This document shows positions 9,984-18,666 of a stretch of DNA of 64,000 nucleotides, piece after piece. The DNA lies in contig NZ_CCMG01000017.1 in the NCBI RefSeq assembly GCF_000751075.1, positions 23,505 to 87,504 of the forward strand. The letters run 5' to 3'. A program made the position numbers and the translations under genes. Source of the stretch: Rickettsia tamurae. GTDB taxonomy: Bacteria > Pseudomonadota > Alphaproteobacteria > Rickettsiales > Rickettsiaceae. Below the pieces are notes generated by a model that saw only the letters and a list, made by a program, of their open reading frames with translations, was not told where the DNA came from and did no database searches. Each line of letters begins with the position of its first letter. Position 1 is the first letter of the stretch.

Positions 9984-10418
9984 CTACTTTATCTTTGATA
10001 GGCGGGTGCTATGTCTGCCGCCTTCAAATTTGGTAGTTAAAAACTTATCTATAATATCAAATACTATTTTGTGATCTACGGTTTTTGCTCCGAGTATCAA
10101 AATATTAGCGTCATTATGAGCTTTAGCATTTTCGGCAGTTAATATATCATTGCACAAAGCGGCTCTTATCTCCGAGCTACGATTAGCAGCTATAGACATA
10201 CCAATCCCCGTATCACTAATTAAAATACCGATAGGTGCTAATTTTTCAATAATAATATCTACTACTTTCTTAGCATAATCAGGATAATCAACGGTTTGTG
10301 TATTATTCGTTCCGCAGTCATAAATCTTTAGAGATTTCTGCTCTAAATAATTGATAATTTCAGACTTAAGCTCATAACTTGAATGATCACTAGCTATGAC
10401 AATATTATAAGTTTTCAT
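9984..10418 (-). CDS. rpiB: Ribose-5-phosphate isomerase B (RpiB/LacAB family), catalytic Cys absent
   Basis: 144 residues, the usual length. It keeps the [10 protein letters not shown] phosphate/sugar motif near the N-terminus, [20 protein letters not shown], and [11 protein letters not shown] with His101, plus the C-terminal FEGGRHSTR. In the standard enzyme the segment before GIGMS reads CGTG and its Cys is the catalytic base; here it reads [11 protein letters not shown], so Ser68-Asp69 replace Cys-Gly. RpiB interconverts ribose 5-phosphate and ribulose 5-phosphate. No other pentose-phosphate gene is visible in this window. Either the chemistry changed (some RpiB enzymes use a Glu elsewhere) or activity is reduced. 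Confidence 0.85.
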   Translation of the reverse strand: MKTYNIVIASDHSSYELKSEIINYLEQKSLKIYDCGTNNTQTVDYPDYAKKVVDIIIEKLAPIGILISDTGIGMSIAANRSSEIRAALCNDILTAENAKAHNDANILILGAKTVDHKIVFDIIDKFLTTKFEGGRHSTRLSKIK

Positions 10419-10505
10419 AGTTAATTTTTTGATGGAAAATAATGATAAAAATTATATACTATGTAAGATTTATTTTCTAATGTAAATAATAGTTTTGTTA
10501 AGTAT

Positions 10506-11144
10506 ATGAAATATCCTGTTGCACTTAGTATCGTTATATGTTTTTGTTTAGTTGCTTGTGTTGATCAGCCACCGGCTCCAATTGAGTATAAAGTAGGAGA
10601 TGTTACTGCAAATAATAATTCTACCGAACTAGAACACGATGAGGGGTTGATAGTTCAAAGAACTATGGAAGACGATCACGTATCAGAAAAAGTTAGTGGT
10701 AGACTCGAAGAACCAAAGGCAAAAATTATAGAAGATGATAATGATAATATTGAGATTCCTATATCTCGGAATGAAGACGAAGATGAAGAAGCTATAGAAC
10801 AATTAAATTTTGTAAAACCGTTAAATGGGGTAATTATTACCGAGTTTAAAGCCGGTAAAAGTAAAGGGATAGATATTGCTGCTAAAGAATATAGCGAAGT
10901 TAAATCTATTGCTGCAGGAACGGTAATATATTCAGGCTTTAATAAACAATTCGGTAATTTAGTAATAGTTAAGTTAGATAAAGATGATTTGGAAGTAGCA
11001 TATGCGAGTTTAGATGATTTGTTACTTAAAAAAGGTGATAAAATTGCTAAAAATAGTGTTATCGGACATGTAGAACATAAGTTATATTTTGCGATGCGTA
11101 AAAACAAAATAGCGGTTGATCCAAGCAAATATATAGAATTTTAA
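10506..11144 (+). CDS. Lipoprotein with a degenerate LytM (M23-like) domain, NlpD/EnvC type
   Basis: 212 residues. A lipoprotein signal ends in LVAC (Cys18). An acidic linker (about 25-100) leads to a C-terminal LytM-like fold: SKGIDIAAKEYSEVKSIAAG, GTVIYSGFNKQFGNLVIVKL, AYASL, KKGDKIAKNSVIG, LYFAMRKNKIAVDP. In zinc peptidases of the family these read HxGxDI, YAHL and HFE; here both His ligands in HxG and YAHL are gone. Such inactive LytM proteins (NlpD, EnvC) activate cell-wall amidases during division, which is the likely role. The stop codon directly abuts the ATG of the next gene, so the two are probably cotranscribed. Confidence 0.7.
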   Translation: MKYPVALSIVICFCLVACVDQPPAPIEYKVGDVTANNNSTELEHDEGLIVQRTMEDDHVSEKVSGRLEEPKAKIIEDDNDNIEIPISRNEDEDEEAIEQLNFVKPLNGVIITEFKAGKSKGIDIAAKEYSEVKSIAAGTVIYSGFNKQFGNLVIVKLDKDDLEVAYASLDDLLLKKGDKIAKNSVIGHVEHKLYFAMRKNKIAVDPSKYIEF

Positions 11145-11834
11145 ATGGAAGATTTTATTACTCTTACCAAATACGGCGAACCTCAAAATGTTATAGTAAG
11201 GAGGAGTAGCAAAGCTAAAAATATAGCCATCCGAATTACGTCTAAAGGTGCAGAGCTTGTATTACCTCTTAAGGTAAAAGTCGAAAAAGGTCATAATTTT
11301 TTATTAAGTAAAGAATATTGGGTTAGGCAAAAATTACGTCGTAATGTAACTGAGATACCAAAGGATGAAGATAAGATTTCTATTTTGGGTAAATCTTATG
11401 AAATAATACATATTGATTCGTCTAAAAATCAGATAAAACTAAATGATTCTACGTTAGAAGTGTATTGCAGTAAGGTACTAAAAAAACTTAGTATAGAAGT
11501 ATTCCTTAAAAAGAAATTATTAGCAGAAATAAAAATAATAGTAGAGAATATATCCAAAAAACATAATTTGACTTATTCTAATATTAGAATAATGGAAAAT
11601 GTTAGCCGTTGGGGGAGTTGTTGTAGCAAAGGGAATCTTGCTTTTAATTGGCGGGTAGTTTTTGCCCCCTTTGAAGTACTAAAATATTTAGTAGCTCATG
11701 AAATGGCACATTTAAAAGAAATGAACCATAGCAAAAATTTTTGGCAGTTAGTTGAGGATATATATCCTGAATACCAACCGGTAAAATTATGGCTAAAAAG
11801 AAACGGTAAAAATTTATATAGTTATTTGTCATGA
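11145..11834 (+). CDS. YgjP-like (M48-related, DUF45) metal-dependent hydrolase
   Basis: 229 residues. The zinc motif HEMAHL (HExxH) lies near residue 185 within LVAHEMAHLKEMNHSKNFW, with the characteristic preceding MENVSRWGSCCSKGNLAFNW. These are hallmarks of the YgjP/SprT-like DUF45 family of predicted cytosolic metallopeptidases. There is no signal peptide. It begins immediately after the stop of the LytM-like lipoprotein gene. The substrate is unknown in all members I know of. Confidence 0.8.
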   Translation: MEDFITLTKYGEPQNVIVRRSSKAKNIAIRITSKGAELVLPLKVKVEKGHNFLLSKEYWVRQKLRRNVTEIPKDEDKISILGKSYEIIHIDSSKNQIKLNDSTLEVYCSKVLKKLSIEVFLKKKLLAEIKIIVENISKKHNLTYSNIRIMENVSRWGSCCSKGNLAFNWRVVFAPFEVLKYLVAHEMAHLKEMNHSKNFWQLVEDIYPEYQPVKLWLKRNGKNLYSYLS

Positions 11835-11836
11835 AA

Positions 11837-11937
11837 TGTCATGCCGTGGCTTGTCCACGGCATCCAGAAAAACAATAAAAAATACTAATAATATTAGTAT
11901 TTTTAACTGGATCCCGTGGACAAGCTACGGCATGACA
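11837..11937. repeat. Palindromic element, family A
   Basis: Left arm atgccgtggcttgtccacggcat, centre aatactaataatattagtatt (itself a near-perfect palindrome), right arm atcccgtggacaagctacggcat. It starts right after the stop of the YgjP-like gene; the 61-codon open frame across it (11836-12021) is repeat sequence, not a gene. Confidence 0.82.
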
Positions 11938-12022
11938 GAGGTGAAATTGATCCACGCAACAATACCAAGCGGGAATGACATCGGAAAGGTTAATTTAAAG
12001 AAAAACATAAAGGATAAATAGA

Positions 12023-12907
12023 ATGCACAACACCACAAAAAGAGTAACAGTCCCGGCACTTGAAGAAATCTTATATGAGCCTATAAAAGTGTTAGATCAC
12101 GGCTTTATTAGAGTTATCGACTATATGGGGGATGATAGTGCTATAGTACAAGCAGCTCGTGTTTCTTACGGTAAGGGTACGAAGCAATTAAACCAAGATA
12201 AAGGGCTGATAAACTACTTGCTTCGTCATTATCATACCACTCCTTTTGAGATGTGTGACATCAAGTTCCATATTAAACTACCGATATTTATTGCAAGGCA
12301 ATGGATTAGGCATAGAACAGCTAGCGTTAACGAATATTCGGCAAGGTATTCTATTTTAGGCAACGAATTTTATTTACCCGAACCGGCAAATGTTGCTTCC
12401 CAATCTGCTGTAAATAAACAATGTAGGGAAGGGGATAGCTTACCGAAAGAAGTGGTTGAAAAGGTCCTTGCAATTTTAGAGGAAGATGCTAGACAGTGCT
12501 ACGGGCATTATAAGGAATTGATGAATGCTGATGAAGAAGGTAATATTATAAATGAGAACGCCACAGGGATAGCAAGAGAGCTTGCTCGTATGAATTTAAC
12601 TTTAAATTATTATACGGAATGGTATTGGAAGATTAATTTACATAATTTACTTCATTTCTTAAGGTTGCGTGCCGACCCTCACGCACAATATGAAATTAGA
12701 GTTTATGCTGAAAAAATGTTTGAAATAGTTAAAGCTTGGGTACCTTTTACTTACGAAGCTTTTGAGGAATATCGTTTGCAGGGAGCGAATATTTCACGTA
12801 AAGGTTTAGATGTAATTAAAAGAATGATAAAAGGTGAAAAAGTTACCCATGAAACTAGCGGCATGACTAAAAGAGAATGGGAAGAATTAATGAAGATTTT
12901 TGGGTAG
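12023..12907 (+). CDS. thyX: FAD-dependent thymidylate synthase ThyX
   Basis: 294 residues. The ThyX signature [11 protein letters not shown] (RHRx7S) is at residues 96-106, followed by ARYS; the dUMP/FAD-binding Arg and His residues downstream ([21 protein letters not shown]) are present. It makes dTMP from dUMP with methylene-THF and NADPH via FAD, replacing ThyA, as in other Rickettsia. AAAGGA about 10 bases upstream of the ATG serves as ribosome-binding site. Palindromic elements lie on both sides. Confidence 0.97.
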   Translation: MHNTTKRVTVPALEEILYEPIKVLDHGFIRVIDYMGDDSAIVQAARVSYGKGTKQLNQDKGLINYLLRHYHTTPFEMCDIKFHIKLPIFIARQWIRHRTASVNEYSARYSILGNEFYLPEPANVASQSAVNKQCREGDSLPKEVVEKVLAILEEDARQCYGHYKELMNADEEGNIINENATGIARELARMNLTLNYYTEWYWKINLHNLLHFLRLRADPHAQYEIRVYAEKMFEIVKAWVPFTYEAFEEYRLQGANISRKGLDVIKRMIKGEKVTHETSGMTKREWEELMKIFG

Positions 12908-12910
12908 TGG

Positions 12911-12939
12911 ATGTCATTCCTGCGAAAGCAGGAATCTAG
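12911..12939. repeat. Palindromic element, family C (single hairpin)
   Basis: Hairpin of the form tcattcctgcgaaagcagga, beginning 3 bp after the thyX stop. The same arm occurs at 14411, and a related one at 20259. Position and strength suggest a thyX terminator function (inference). Confidence 0.65.
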
Positions 12940-12949
12940 TAACCTTTAA

Positions 12950-13038
12950 TGTCATACTGTGACTTGATCGCAGTATCCAAAAAAATAACTTATAATAGTG
13001 TTGCAAGCTGGATCCCGCGAACAAGTCGCGGGATGACA
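12950..13038. repeat. Palindromic element, family A
   Basis: Left hairpin actgtgacttgatcgcagt and right hairpin tcccgcgaacaagtcgcggga with an AT-rich centre. It lies between thyX and tolB, directly behind the family C hairpin. Confidence 0.75.
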
Positions 13039-13075
13039 CCGTGCTGACGGAATTTGATAAAAAGGATTATTTTGA

Positions 13076-14410
13076 GTGAGAAATATTATATATTTTATAC
13101 TATCACTATTATTTAGCTTTACCGGCTATGCACTTGAAACAATAAATATTGAGCATGGGCGAGCCGACCCTACGCCTATAGCAGTAAATAAATTTAATGC
13201 TGATAGTTCTACTGATAATGTAGTAGGTCACGATGTGGTTAAAGTTATCTCTAATGATTTAAAGCTTTCGGGATTATTCCGTCCTATTTCCTCTGCATCT
13301 TTTATAGAAGAGAAGACAGGAATAGAATATAAACCGCTTTTTGCTGCATGGCGTCAAATTAATGCTAGTCTTTTAGTAAATGGTGAAGTTAAGAAACTAG
13401 AAAGCGGTAAACTTAAAATTAGCTTTATATTATGGGATACATTGCTTGAAAAACAGCTCGCCGGTGAAATTCTTGAAGTACCTGAAACCTTATGGAGAAG
13501 AGCGGCACATAAAATTGCTGATAAAATTTATGAAAAAATTACCGGTGATGCCGGTTATTTTGATACCAAAATAGTGTATGTATCAGAAAGCAGTTCTTTA
13601 CCGAAAATAAAAAGAATTGCTTTGATGGATTATGACGGGGCTAATAATAAATACCTTACCAATGGAAAGTCATTAGTCTTAACCCCAAGATTTGCTCGTT
13701 CGGCGGATAAGATTTTTTATGTTTCATATGCTACCAAAAAAAGAGCACTCGTTTATGAAAAAGATTTAAAAACAGGCAAAGAAAGTGTAGTAGGTGATTT
13801 TTCCGGTATATCTTTTGCTCCTAGATTCTCACCGGACGGTAGAAAAGCTGTAATGTCGATAGCTAAAAACGGCTCGACGCATATTTATGAAATCGACCTT
13901 GCTACTAAACGGCTTCATAAATTAACTGACGGATTTGGTATTAATACATCTCCTAGCTATTCACCGGACGGTAAAAAAATTGTGTATAATTCCGATAGAA
14001 ACGGTGTACCTCAATTATATATCATGAATTCGGACGGAAGTGACGTTCAGCGTATTAGTTTTGGTGGAGGTTCTTACACTGCTCCTAGCTGGTCGCCTAG
14101 AGGAGATTATATAGCATTTACTAAGATTACTAGAGGAGACGGAGGAAAAACTTTTAATATCGGAATTATGAAAGCATGCCCCCAAGATGATGAGAATAGC
14201 GAAAGGATAATAACAAGTGGGTATTTAGTCGAAAGCCCTTGTTGGTCGCCTAACGGACGAGTTATTATGTTTGCTAAAGGTTGGCCTTCAAGAGCTAAAG
14301 CTCCAGGAAAGAATAAAATTTTTGCAATTGATCTAACAGGTCATAATGAAAGAGAAATTATAACACCGGCAGATGCTTCTGATCCGGAATGGTCAGGTGT
14401 GCTGAACTAA
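13076..14410 (+). CDS. tolB: Tol-Pal system protein TolB
   Basis: 444 residues with a signal peptide ([16 protein letters not shown]), so periplasmic. The start is GTG at 13076, supported by AAGGA at 13061-13065 and by the signal peptide beginning right after it. An N-terminal alpha/beta domain (to about 165) precedes a six-bladed beta-propeller of PD40/WD40-like repeats: [63 protein letters not shown]. TolB links Pal with TolA to coordinate outer-membrane constriction at division. tolQRA lie 12 kb away on the same strand; pal is not in the window. Confidence 0.97.
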   Translation: MRNIIYFILSLLFSFTGYALETINIEHGRADPTPIAVNKFNADSSTDNVVGHDVVKVISNDLKLSGLFRPISSASFIEEKTGIEYKPLFAAWRQINASLLVNGEVKKLESGKLKISFILWDTLLEKQLAGEILEVPETLWRRAAHKIADKIYEKITGDAGYFDTKIVYVSESSSLPKIKRIALMDYDGANNKYLTNGKSLVLTPRFARSADKIFYVSYATKKRALVYEKDLKTGKESVVGDFSGISFAPRFSPDGRKAVMSIAKNGSTHIYEIDLATKRLHKLTDGFGINTSPSYSPDGKKIVYNSDRNGVPQLYIMNSDGSDVQRISFGGGSYTAPSWSPRGDYIAFTKITRGDGGKTFNIGIMKACPQDDENSERIITSGYLVESPCWSPNGRVIMFAKGWPSRAKAPGKNKIFAIDLTGHNEREIITPADASDPEWSGVLN

Positions 14411-14527
14411 TGTCATTCCTGCGAAAGCAGGAATCCAGTTTTTAAGCAAATTATATACTAAATTTTTATATAATTTTCTTTGTTTTTATCATTTTTTTAC
14501 TGGATTCCCGCTTTCGTGGGAATGACA
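14411..14527. repeat. Palindromic element, family C (long form)
   Basis: Left arm tcattcctgcgaaagcagga and right arm tactggattcccgctttcgtgggaatgaca bracket an AT-rich core, so the whole 117 bp is an imperfect palindrome. It starts at the tolB stop codon and separates the converging tolB and rpoH, where it could serve as a bidirectional terminator. Confidence 0.75.
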
Positions 14528-14570
14528 TAAACGAGTTGTGCAACAAGGTCATAACTCTGCAGGAATGAAG

Positions 14571-15452
14571 TTAAGCTACTTCTCTACTATGGTTTAAGAT
14601 AAACTTCTTTATTTTTTCAAAAGCCGTATTTTCTATTTGTCTAATACGTTCCTTAGAAATATTATACTCACTGCTTAGAATATCTAGAGTTTTAGGAGTA
14701 TCTGTTAATTTACGCTCTGTTAAAATACGAAGTTCCCTATCGTTTAAAATCTTCATAGCATTTGATAGTAACTTCCTTTTACTGGTAGAATTTTGCTTAT
14801 TAATAGCCATAGCTTCGGGAGTAGGGCGTGTTTCCGGTAGTAGTTCTATTAACTCTCCGGATTCTGCATCGTCACTATTTATAGAGTTATTTAACGATAA
14901 ATCAGGACCTGAAATTCTAGTATTCATTTCGGAAACTTCATTAACCGAAACGCCTAGCTCATCTGCTATTTGTGCAAAATCATCGGTAGTAATAGCCCTT
15001 GAGTATAAATTAGTAATTTTATGCTTAACTTTATTAAGACTAAAAAATAATTTTTTTTGTGCAGCCGTTGTTCCCATCTTTACTAATGACCAAGATTTTA
15101 ATATATATTCTTGTATGGCTGCTTTAATCCACCACATCGCATATGTTGATAGGCGGAAACCAAGTTCGGGATTGAATTTTTTTACTGCCTGCATTAAACC
15201 TATATTACCTTCTGAAACCAATTCGGTAATAGGAAGACCGTAAGTCCTATAGTCGCTTGCAATTTTTGCAACAAGCTTAAGATGGCTCGTTACTAATTTA
15301 TGTGCAGCTTGTAAATCATTCTCTTCTAAATAGGATTTCGCTAATAAAAATTCTTCTTCTTGCGTAAGTGAAGGAATTTTATTGATTTTCTGTAAGTAGC
15401 TATAAAATCCTGATTCGCTAGAAATTTCTAATGCATTAATATTATTAGTCAT
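14571..15452 (-). CDS. rpoH: RNA polymerase heat-shock sigma factor RpoH (sigma-32)
   Basis: 293 residues. Region 2 holds LVSEGNIGLMQAVKKFNPELGFRLSTYAMWWIKAAIQEYIL, shared by all group sigma-70 factors. The RpoH-box-like AAQKKLFFSLNKVK follows near residue 130 and identifies the sigma-32 subfamily. Region 4 has ISKERIRQIENTAFEKIK as its DNA-binding helix-turn-helix. It directs transcription of chaperone and protease genes; hslVU in this window would be an expected target. It is divergent from ctaG. AAGG lies 4-7 bases before the ATG. Confidence 0.95.
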   Translation of the reverse strand: MTNNINALEISSESGFYSYLQKINKIPSLTQEEEFLLAKSYLEENDLQAAHKLVTSHLKLVAKIASDYRTYGLPITELVSEGNIGLMQAVKKFNPELGFRLSTYAMWWIKAAIQEYILKSWSLVKMGTTAAQKKLFFSLNKVKHKITNLYSRAITTDDFAQIADELGVSVNEVSEMNTRISGPDLSLNNSINSDDAESGELIELLPETRPTPEAMAINKQNSTSKRKLLSNAMKILNDRELRILTERKLTDTPKTLDILSSEYNISKERIRQIENTAFEKIKKFILNHSREVA

Positions 15453-15541
15453 ACTAACCTTAAAAACTATTTTTCTTTATACTAACACATATATGATCTA
15501 AAATAAACTTTTTCTAGAGTATTTTTAAATAAAATCAAATA

Positions 15542-16078
15542 ATGTCTAAAAAATCCAATAAAAATTTAGCTTTTTCCTTGCTGGGATTAATAATTAGCAT
15601 GGTGTTACTAAGCTTTGCTTCTGTACCTATCTATAATTTATTTTGTAAAGTTACAGGATATGGCGGCACTACTGCAAAAGAAACGGTGAGTGTATATTCT
15701 AAGGTAAAAGGCACTAAACCTATAATTATCGAGTTCGATGCTAATGTTGATAAAGATTTGCCTTGGCGTTTTATCCCAAGGCAGCAAAGAGTGCAAATTG
15801 TTCCGGGGCAGAATACTCTAGTGTTCTATGAAACGGAGAATCTAAGTGATAACGATATAATAGGTACTTCCGTATATAATGTTACTCCAAATAAAGCAGG
15901 AAAATATTTCGTAAAAATTCATTGTTTTTGTTTTGAAGAACAATTATTAAAAGCCGGCGAAAAAGTCTTAATGCCGGTTACATTTTATATAGATAAGGAT
16001 TTTGAGCTTGATCCTGAAATGCAAGACATTAAAGTACTTACTTTATCTTATAGTTTCTTTAAAGTAAGAGAACTATAG
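15542..16078 (+). CDS. ctaG: Cytochrome c oxidase assembly protein CtaG (Cox11)
   Basis: 178 residues: a short cytosolic N-terminus, one membrane anchor (about 9-29, [20 protein letters not shown]) and a periplasmic copper-binding domain. [11 protein letters not shown] follows the anchor, and the CFCF copper motif lies in [13 protein letters not shown]. The C-terminus [13 protein letters not shown] is typical. Cox11 delivers copper to the CuB site of cytochrome c oxidase subunit I. It stands alone and is divergent from rpoH. Confidence 0.95.
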   Translation: MSKKSNKNLAFSLLGLIISMVLLSFASVPIYNLFCKVTGYGGTTAKETVSVYSKVKGTKPIIIEFDANVDKDLPWRFIPRQQRVQIVPGQNTLVFYETENLSDNDIIGTSVYNVTPNKAGKYFVKIHCFCFEEQLLKAGEKVLMPVTFYIDKDFELDPEMQDIKVLTLSYSFFKVREL

Positions 16079-16079
16079 C

Positions 16080-16109
16080 TGTCACCCCATGGCTTGACCA
16101 CGTGGTGAC
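16080..16109. repeat. Partial family A palindrome (single hairpin)
   Basis: One imperfect hairpin (gtcaccccatggcttgaccacgtggtgac) directly after the ctaG stop, followed by the family's tail (gagccacgcaacaaagccc). The opposite half is missing. It separates converging genes. Confidence 0.6.
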
Positions 16110-16146
16110 AACGGAGCGTTTTTCAAGAGCCACGCAACAAAGCCCA

Positions 16147-17124
16147 TCATTGATGTTCAATAACCCATTTACGAAGTCTAACAATCGGCGGAGTATTTAT
16201 AAGAGCAGTAGAAGGTAAAACTTTGCCGTTAGTATTAAAGTTAATTATAGGATCTATACCGTATATGCTATACCAAGGCTTTAACGGCGAGCTATTTGAA
16301 TATTTACGGTGAAACCAAGATAAAAAAGGTGTTGTTTCTTTATACTCTATTACTTTAACCGATTGTGGATTTTTGTGATATATAAGGCTAAGTACCGATT
16401 GGTCGGAATGATGCCATTTATATTCATCGTAATTAGGGTAAATATTATAATCTTTGCCTGAAAGAATTCTAATATCTTCACAACTTTTTAGCCATTTTTC
16501 AATAAAAGAACGAGAAAGCTTGGTATTACGTACAATAATAATGGCACACCAAATATGATCGTCATTTCTGCATTCGTCAGTAAGACAATCCATTAAAGCA
16601 AAAGTTTCACCTTTAACAAAACTACCGTTTTTACGATTGCGATCATGTACCAGTAATATATCATTATCGCCTAAAAGATTTGTTAAATTACTGATATGCT
16701 TTTTAATAACAAATGCTGAGTCTAAATATACTATAATAGCTCCTTCCGGTGCATTTTTCATTGTTTCAAGTATAATATAAGGCTTCCATAGCCATAACCC
16801 CGCTCCTGCAGGTTCATTAAAAATTTCTTGATTTTTTTCTATAAATGCTTGATTTATATGCTTTTTCTTATAGTTAAATATGAAATCTATACCTTTATTA
16901 ATCGTATAATGAGTAGTTGCATTTTGATTACGATAAACATACTCCGGACCGTCGGCATAAGAAACTAAATAAATAGGCTCTTTTATAGAATTATGAATAG
17001 ATAAATCTACTTTTTGTAATGATAGGTCATTAATAAAACCTTGACGTGCATATTCTAAAATAATCAGTAGAAAATAAATTAGAGCTAATGTAATAACTGT
17101 TTTGTATAATATTTTAAATAACAT
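16147..17124 (-). CDS. Putative membrane-anchored GT-A-type glycosyltransferase
   Basis: About 325 residues from the ATG at 17124. A longer frame starts at 17190, but its first residues (MTSHAFFDPHN) are the translated tail of a family A palindrome, so the inner start is preferred. One membrane segment follows (VITLALIYFLLIILEY), then a domain with AGLWLWKPYIILE and a DxD-like IVYLDSAF, then HSDQSVLSLIYH, features of small GT-A glycosyltransferases. Donor and acceptor are unknown, though an envelope polysaccharide role is plausible. No operon partner: palindromic elements lie on both sides. Confidence 0.6.
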   Translation of the reverse strand: MLFKILYKTVITLALIYFLLIILEYARQGFINDLSLQKVDLSIHNSIKEPIYLVSYADGPEYVYRNQNATTHYTINKGIDFIFNYKKKHINQAFIEKNQEIFNEPAGAGLWLWKPYIILETMKNAPEGAIIVYLDSAFVIKKHISNLTNLLGDNDILLVHDRNRKNGSFVKGETFALMDCLTDECRNDDHIWCAIIIVRNTKLSRSFIEKWLKSCEDIRILSGKDYNIYPNYDEYKWHHSDQSVLSLIYHKNPQSVKVIEYKETTPFLSWFHRKYSNSSPLKPWYSIYGIDPIINFNTNGKVLPSTALINTPPIVRLRKWVIEHQ

Positions 17125-17184
17125 ATAATTTTTAATTTTTTTTAAGCTATGTGTCTTGTTGTGTGGATCAAAAAATGCGTGCGA

Positions 17185-17286
17185 TGTCATACCGTGGCTT
17201 GACCACGGTATCCAGCTTAAAATACTAATATTATTAGTATTTTAAATTGTTTTTATGGACCCCGTGGTCAAGCCACGGGGTGACAC
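17185..17286. repeat. Palindromic element, family A
   Basis: Left arm ataccgtggcttgaccacgg, centre aatactaatattattagtat, right arm ccccgtggtcaagccacgggg. It overlaps the nominal upstream start of the glycosyltransferase frame, which is why that start is doubtful. A half family B motif (ctcgcaatgacga) follows at about 17320. Confidence 0.82.
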
Positions 17287-17389
17287 AGTGGATTTTATCG
17301 GCCTACGCAACAATGCCTGCTCGCAATGACGAAATCGATAATTATTAGACAACGCCAATTATAGCATTTTAATATATTAAAAGATAGTG

Positions 17390-17418
17390 TTGTAATTTAA
17401 TTATAAATTTAGTATAAC
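17390..17418 (+). promoter_or_regulatory. Likely sigma-70 promoter for mnmA
   Basis: TTGTAA at 17390-17395 and TATAAC at 17413-17418 are separated by exactly 17 bases, close to the consensus. The predicted start of transcription is about 15 bases before the mnmA ATG, leaving room for the AAGG ribosome site at 17432-17435. In AT-rich DNA such matches also arise by chance. Confidence 0.45.
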
Positions 17419-17440
17419 TTGCTGTTTATTTAAGGTTGGT

Positions 17441-18538
17441 ATGATTAATTTAGGGGATAAGCAGTCTACTATAGTTGTCGCAATGTCAGGCGGGGTTGAT
17501 AGTTCGGCGGTTGCCGCAATGCTGCATGAACAGGGACATAATGTTATAGGTATTACCTTGCAGCTATATGATCACGGTATGGCAGTAGGGAAAAAAAATG
17601 CCTGTTGTGCCGGTCAGGATATTTACGATGCTAAAATGGTAGCAAATAAGCTAGGTATTCCCCATTACGTACTTGGTTATGAGAGCAAATTTAAAGAGTC
17701 GGTAATAGATAATTTCGTCGATAGCTATTTACAAGGTGAAACACCGCTTCCATGCGTGCAATGTAATAAATCGGTAAAATTTAGGGATCTAATTAAAACG
17801 GCTAGAGAACTTGGGGCAGATAAGCTTGCTACCGGTCATTACGTACGAAAAATAAACGGTGATAATGGAGCGGAATTACATACAGGGCTTGATCCGGCAA
17901 AAGACCAAAGTTATTTTTTATTTACGACAACTAAAGAACAATTAGAATATTTAAGCTTTCCTCTTGGAGGACTTACTAAGGATGAAACACGAAAGCTTGC
18001 TAGTAAATTTGGGCTTGAGGTAGCGGATAAGCCGGATAGCCAAGATATTTGCTTCGTACCTGACGGGAATTATAAGAGCGTAATAAATAAAATACGTCCC
18101 GGTAGCAGCGAAAGCGGTAAGATTGTTCACGTAAACGGGTTTGAGCTAGGAGAACATAGCGGTATAATTAATTACACTATAGGGCAACGTCGTGGGCTTG
18201 GTATAGCTTATAACGAGCCTTTATATGTAGTAAAGATTGATCCTAAGGACAATATAGTATATGTAGGATCGGAGTCTGCATTACATGTGCAGGAGTTTAT
18301 AATTAAAGACGTGAATTGGCTTGCAGATGAGACTAAAGATAACGAAAAGCTAGAAGTAGCAGTTAAAATCCGTTCAACAAGACCGCCTCGTTTAGCCGAA
18401 GTAAGTAAACTCGGTGATGATAAAATGAAGATAAAATTTTTATCCGAAGAAAAAGCCGTTGCCCCTGGACAAGCATGCGTTATTTATGCCGGAGAGAGGG
18501 TACTTGGCGGCGGATGGATTACTAGGGATATGAGGTAA
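17441..18538 (+). CDS. mnmA: tRNA-specific 2-thiouridylase MnmA
   Basis: 365 residues. The ATP pyrophosphatase P-loop SGGVDSS is at residues 16-22. The catalytic cysteines lie in LPCVQCNKSVKF (about 109) and SQDICFVPDGNY (about 204). TGHYVRK and SYFLFTTTKEQL are also family motifs. It thiolates U34 of tRNA-Lys, -Glu and -Gln with sulphur relayed from a desulfurase. A clear AAGG ribosome site and a promoter-like sequence precede it. Confidence 0.97.
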   Translation: MINLGDKQSTIVVAMSGGVDSSAVAAMLHEQGHNVIGITLQLYDHGMAVGKKNACCAGQDIYDAKMVANKLGIPHYVLGYESKFKESVIDNFVDSYLQGETPLPCVQCNKSVKFRDLIKTARELGADKLATGHYVRKINGDNGAELHTGLDPAKDQSYFLFTTTKEQLEYLSFPLGGLTKDETRKLASKFGLEVADKPDSQDICFVPDGNYKSVINKIRPGSSESGKIVHVNGFELGEHSGIINYTIGQRRGLGIAYNEPLYVVKIDPKDNIVYVGSESALHVQEFIIKDVNWLADETKDNEKLEVAVKIRSTRPPRLAEVSKLGDDKMKIKFLSEEKAVAPGQACVIYAGERVLGGGWITRDMR

Positions 18539-18542
18539 TTGC

Positions 18543-18624
18543 GTCATTGCGAGGAGCGAAGCGACGTTGCAATCTAGTTAGATCTTCTGAGATTGCCACG
18601 CTCCTTTTAGTCGCTCGCAATGAC
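18543..18624. repeat. Palindromic element, family B
   Basis: gtcattgcgaggagcgaagc at the left and tagtcgctcgcaatgac at the right form the outer stem; the inner part pairs ttgcaatct with gagattgcc. It begins just after the mnmA stop. Translation through it gives the spurious N-terminal 40 residues of the longer permease frame. Confidence 0.8.
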
Positions 18625-18666
18625 ACAATTCACAAAAAAATAAGCTCACTAAAACGGGAGAAAATA

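Noticed and set aside
10676..11128. 150-codon frame opposite the LytM-like gene
   Set aside because: Antisense shadow; the sense strand has signal peptide, lipobox and domain.
11836..12021. 61-codon frame between the YgjP-like gene and thyX
   Set aside because: It is translated palindromic element plus its tail; similar peptides arise at 50242-50427 and 27665-27847.
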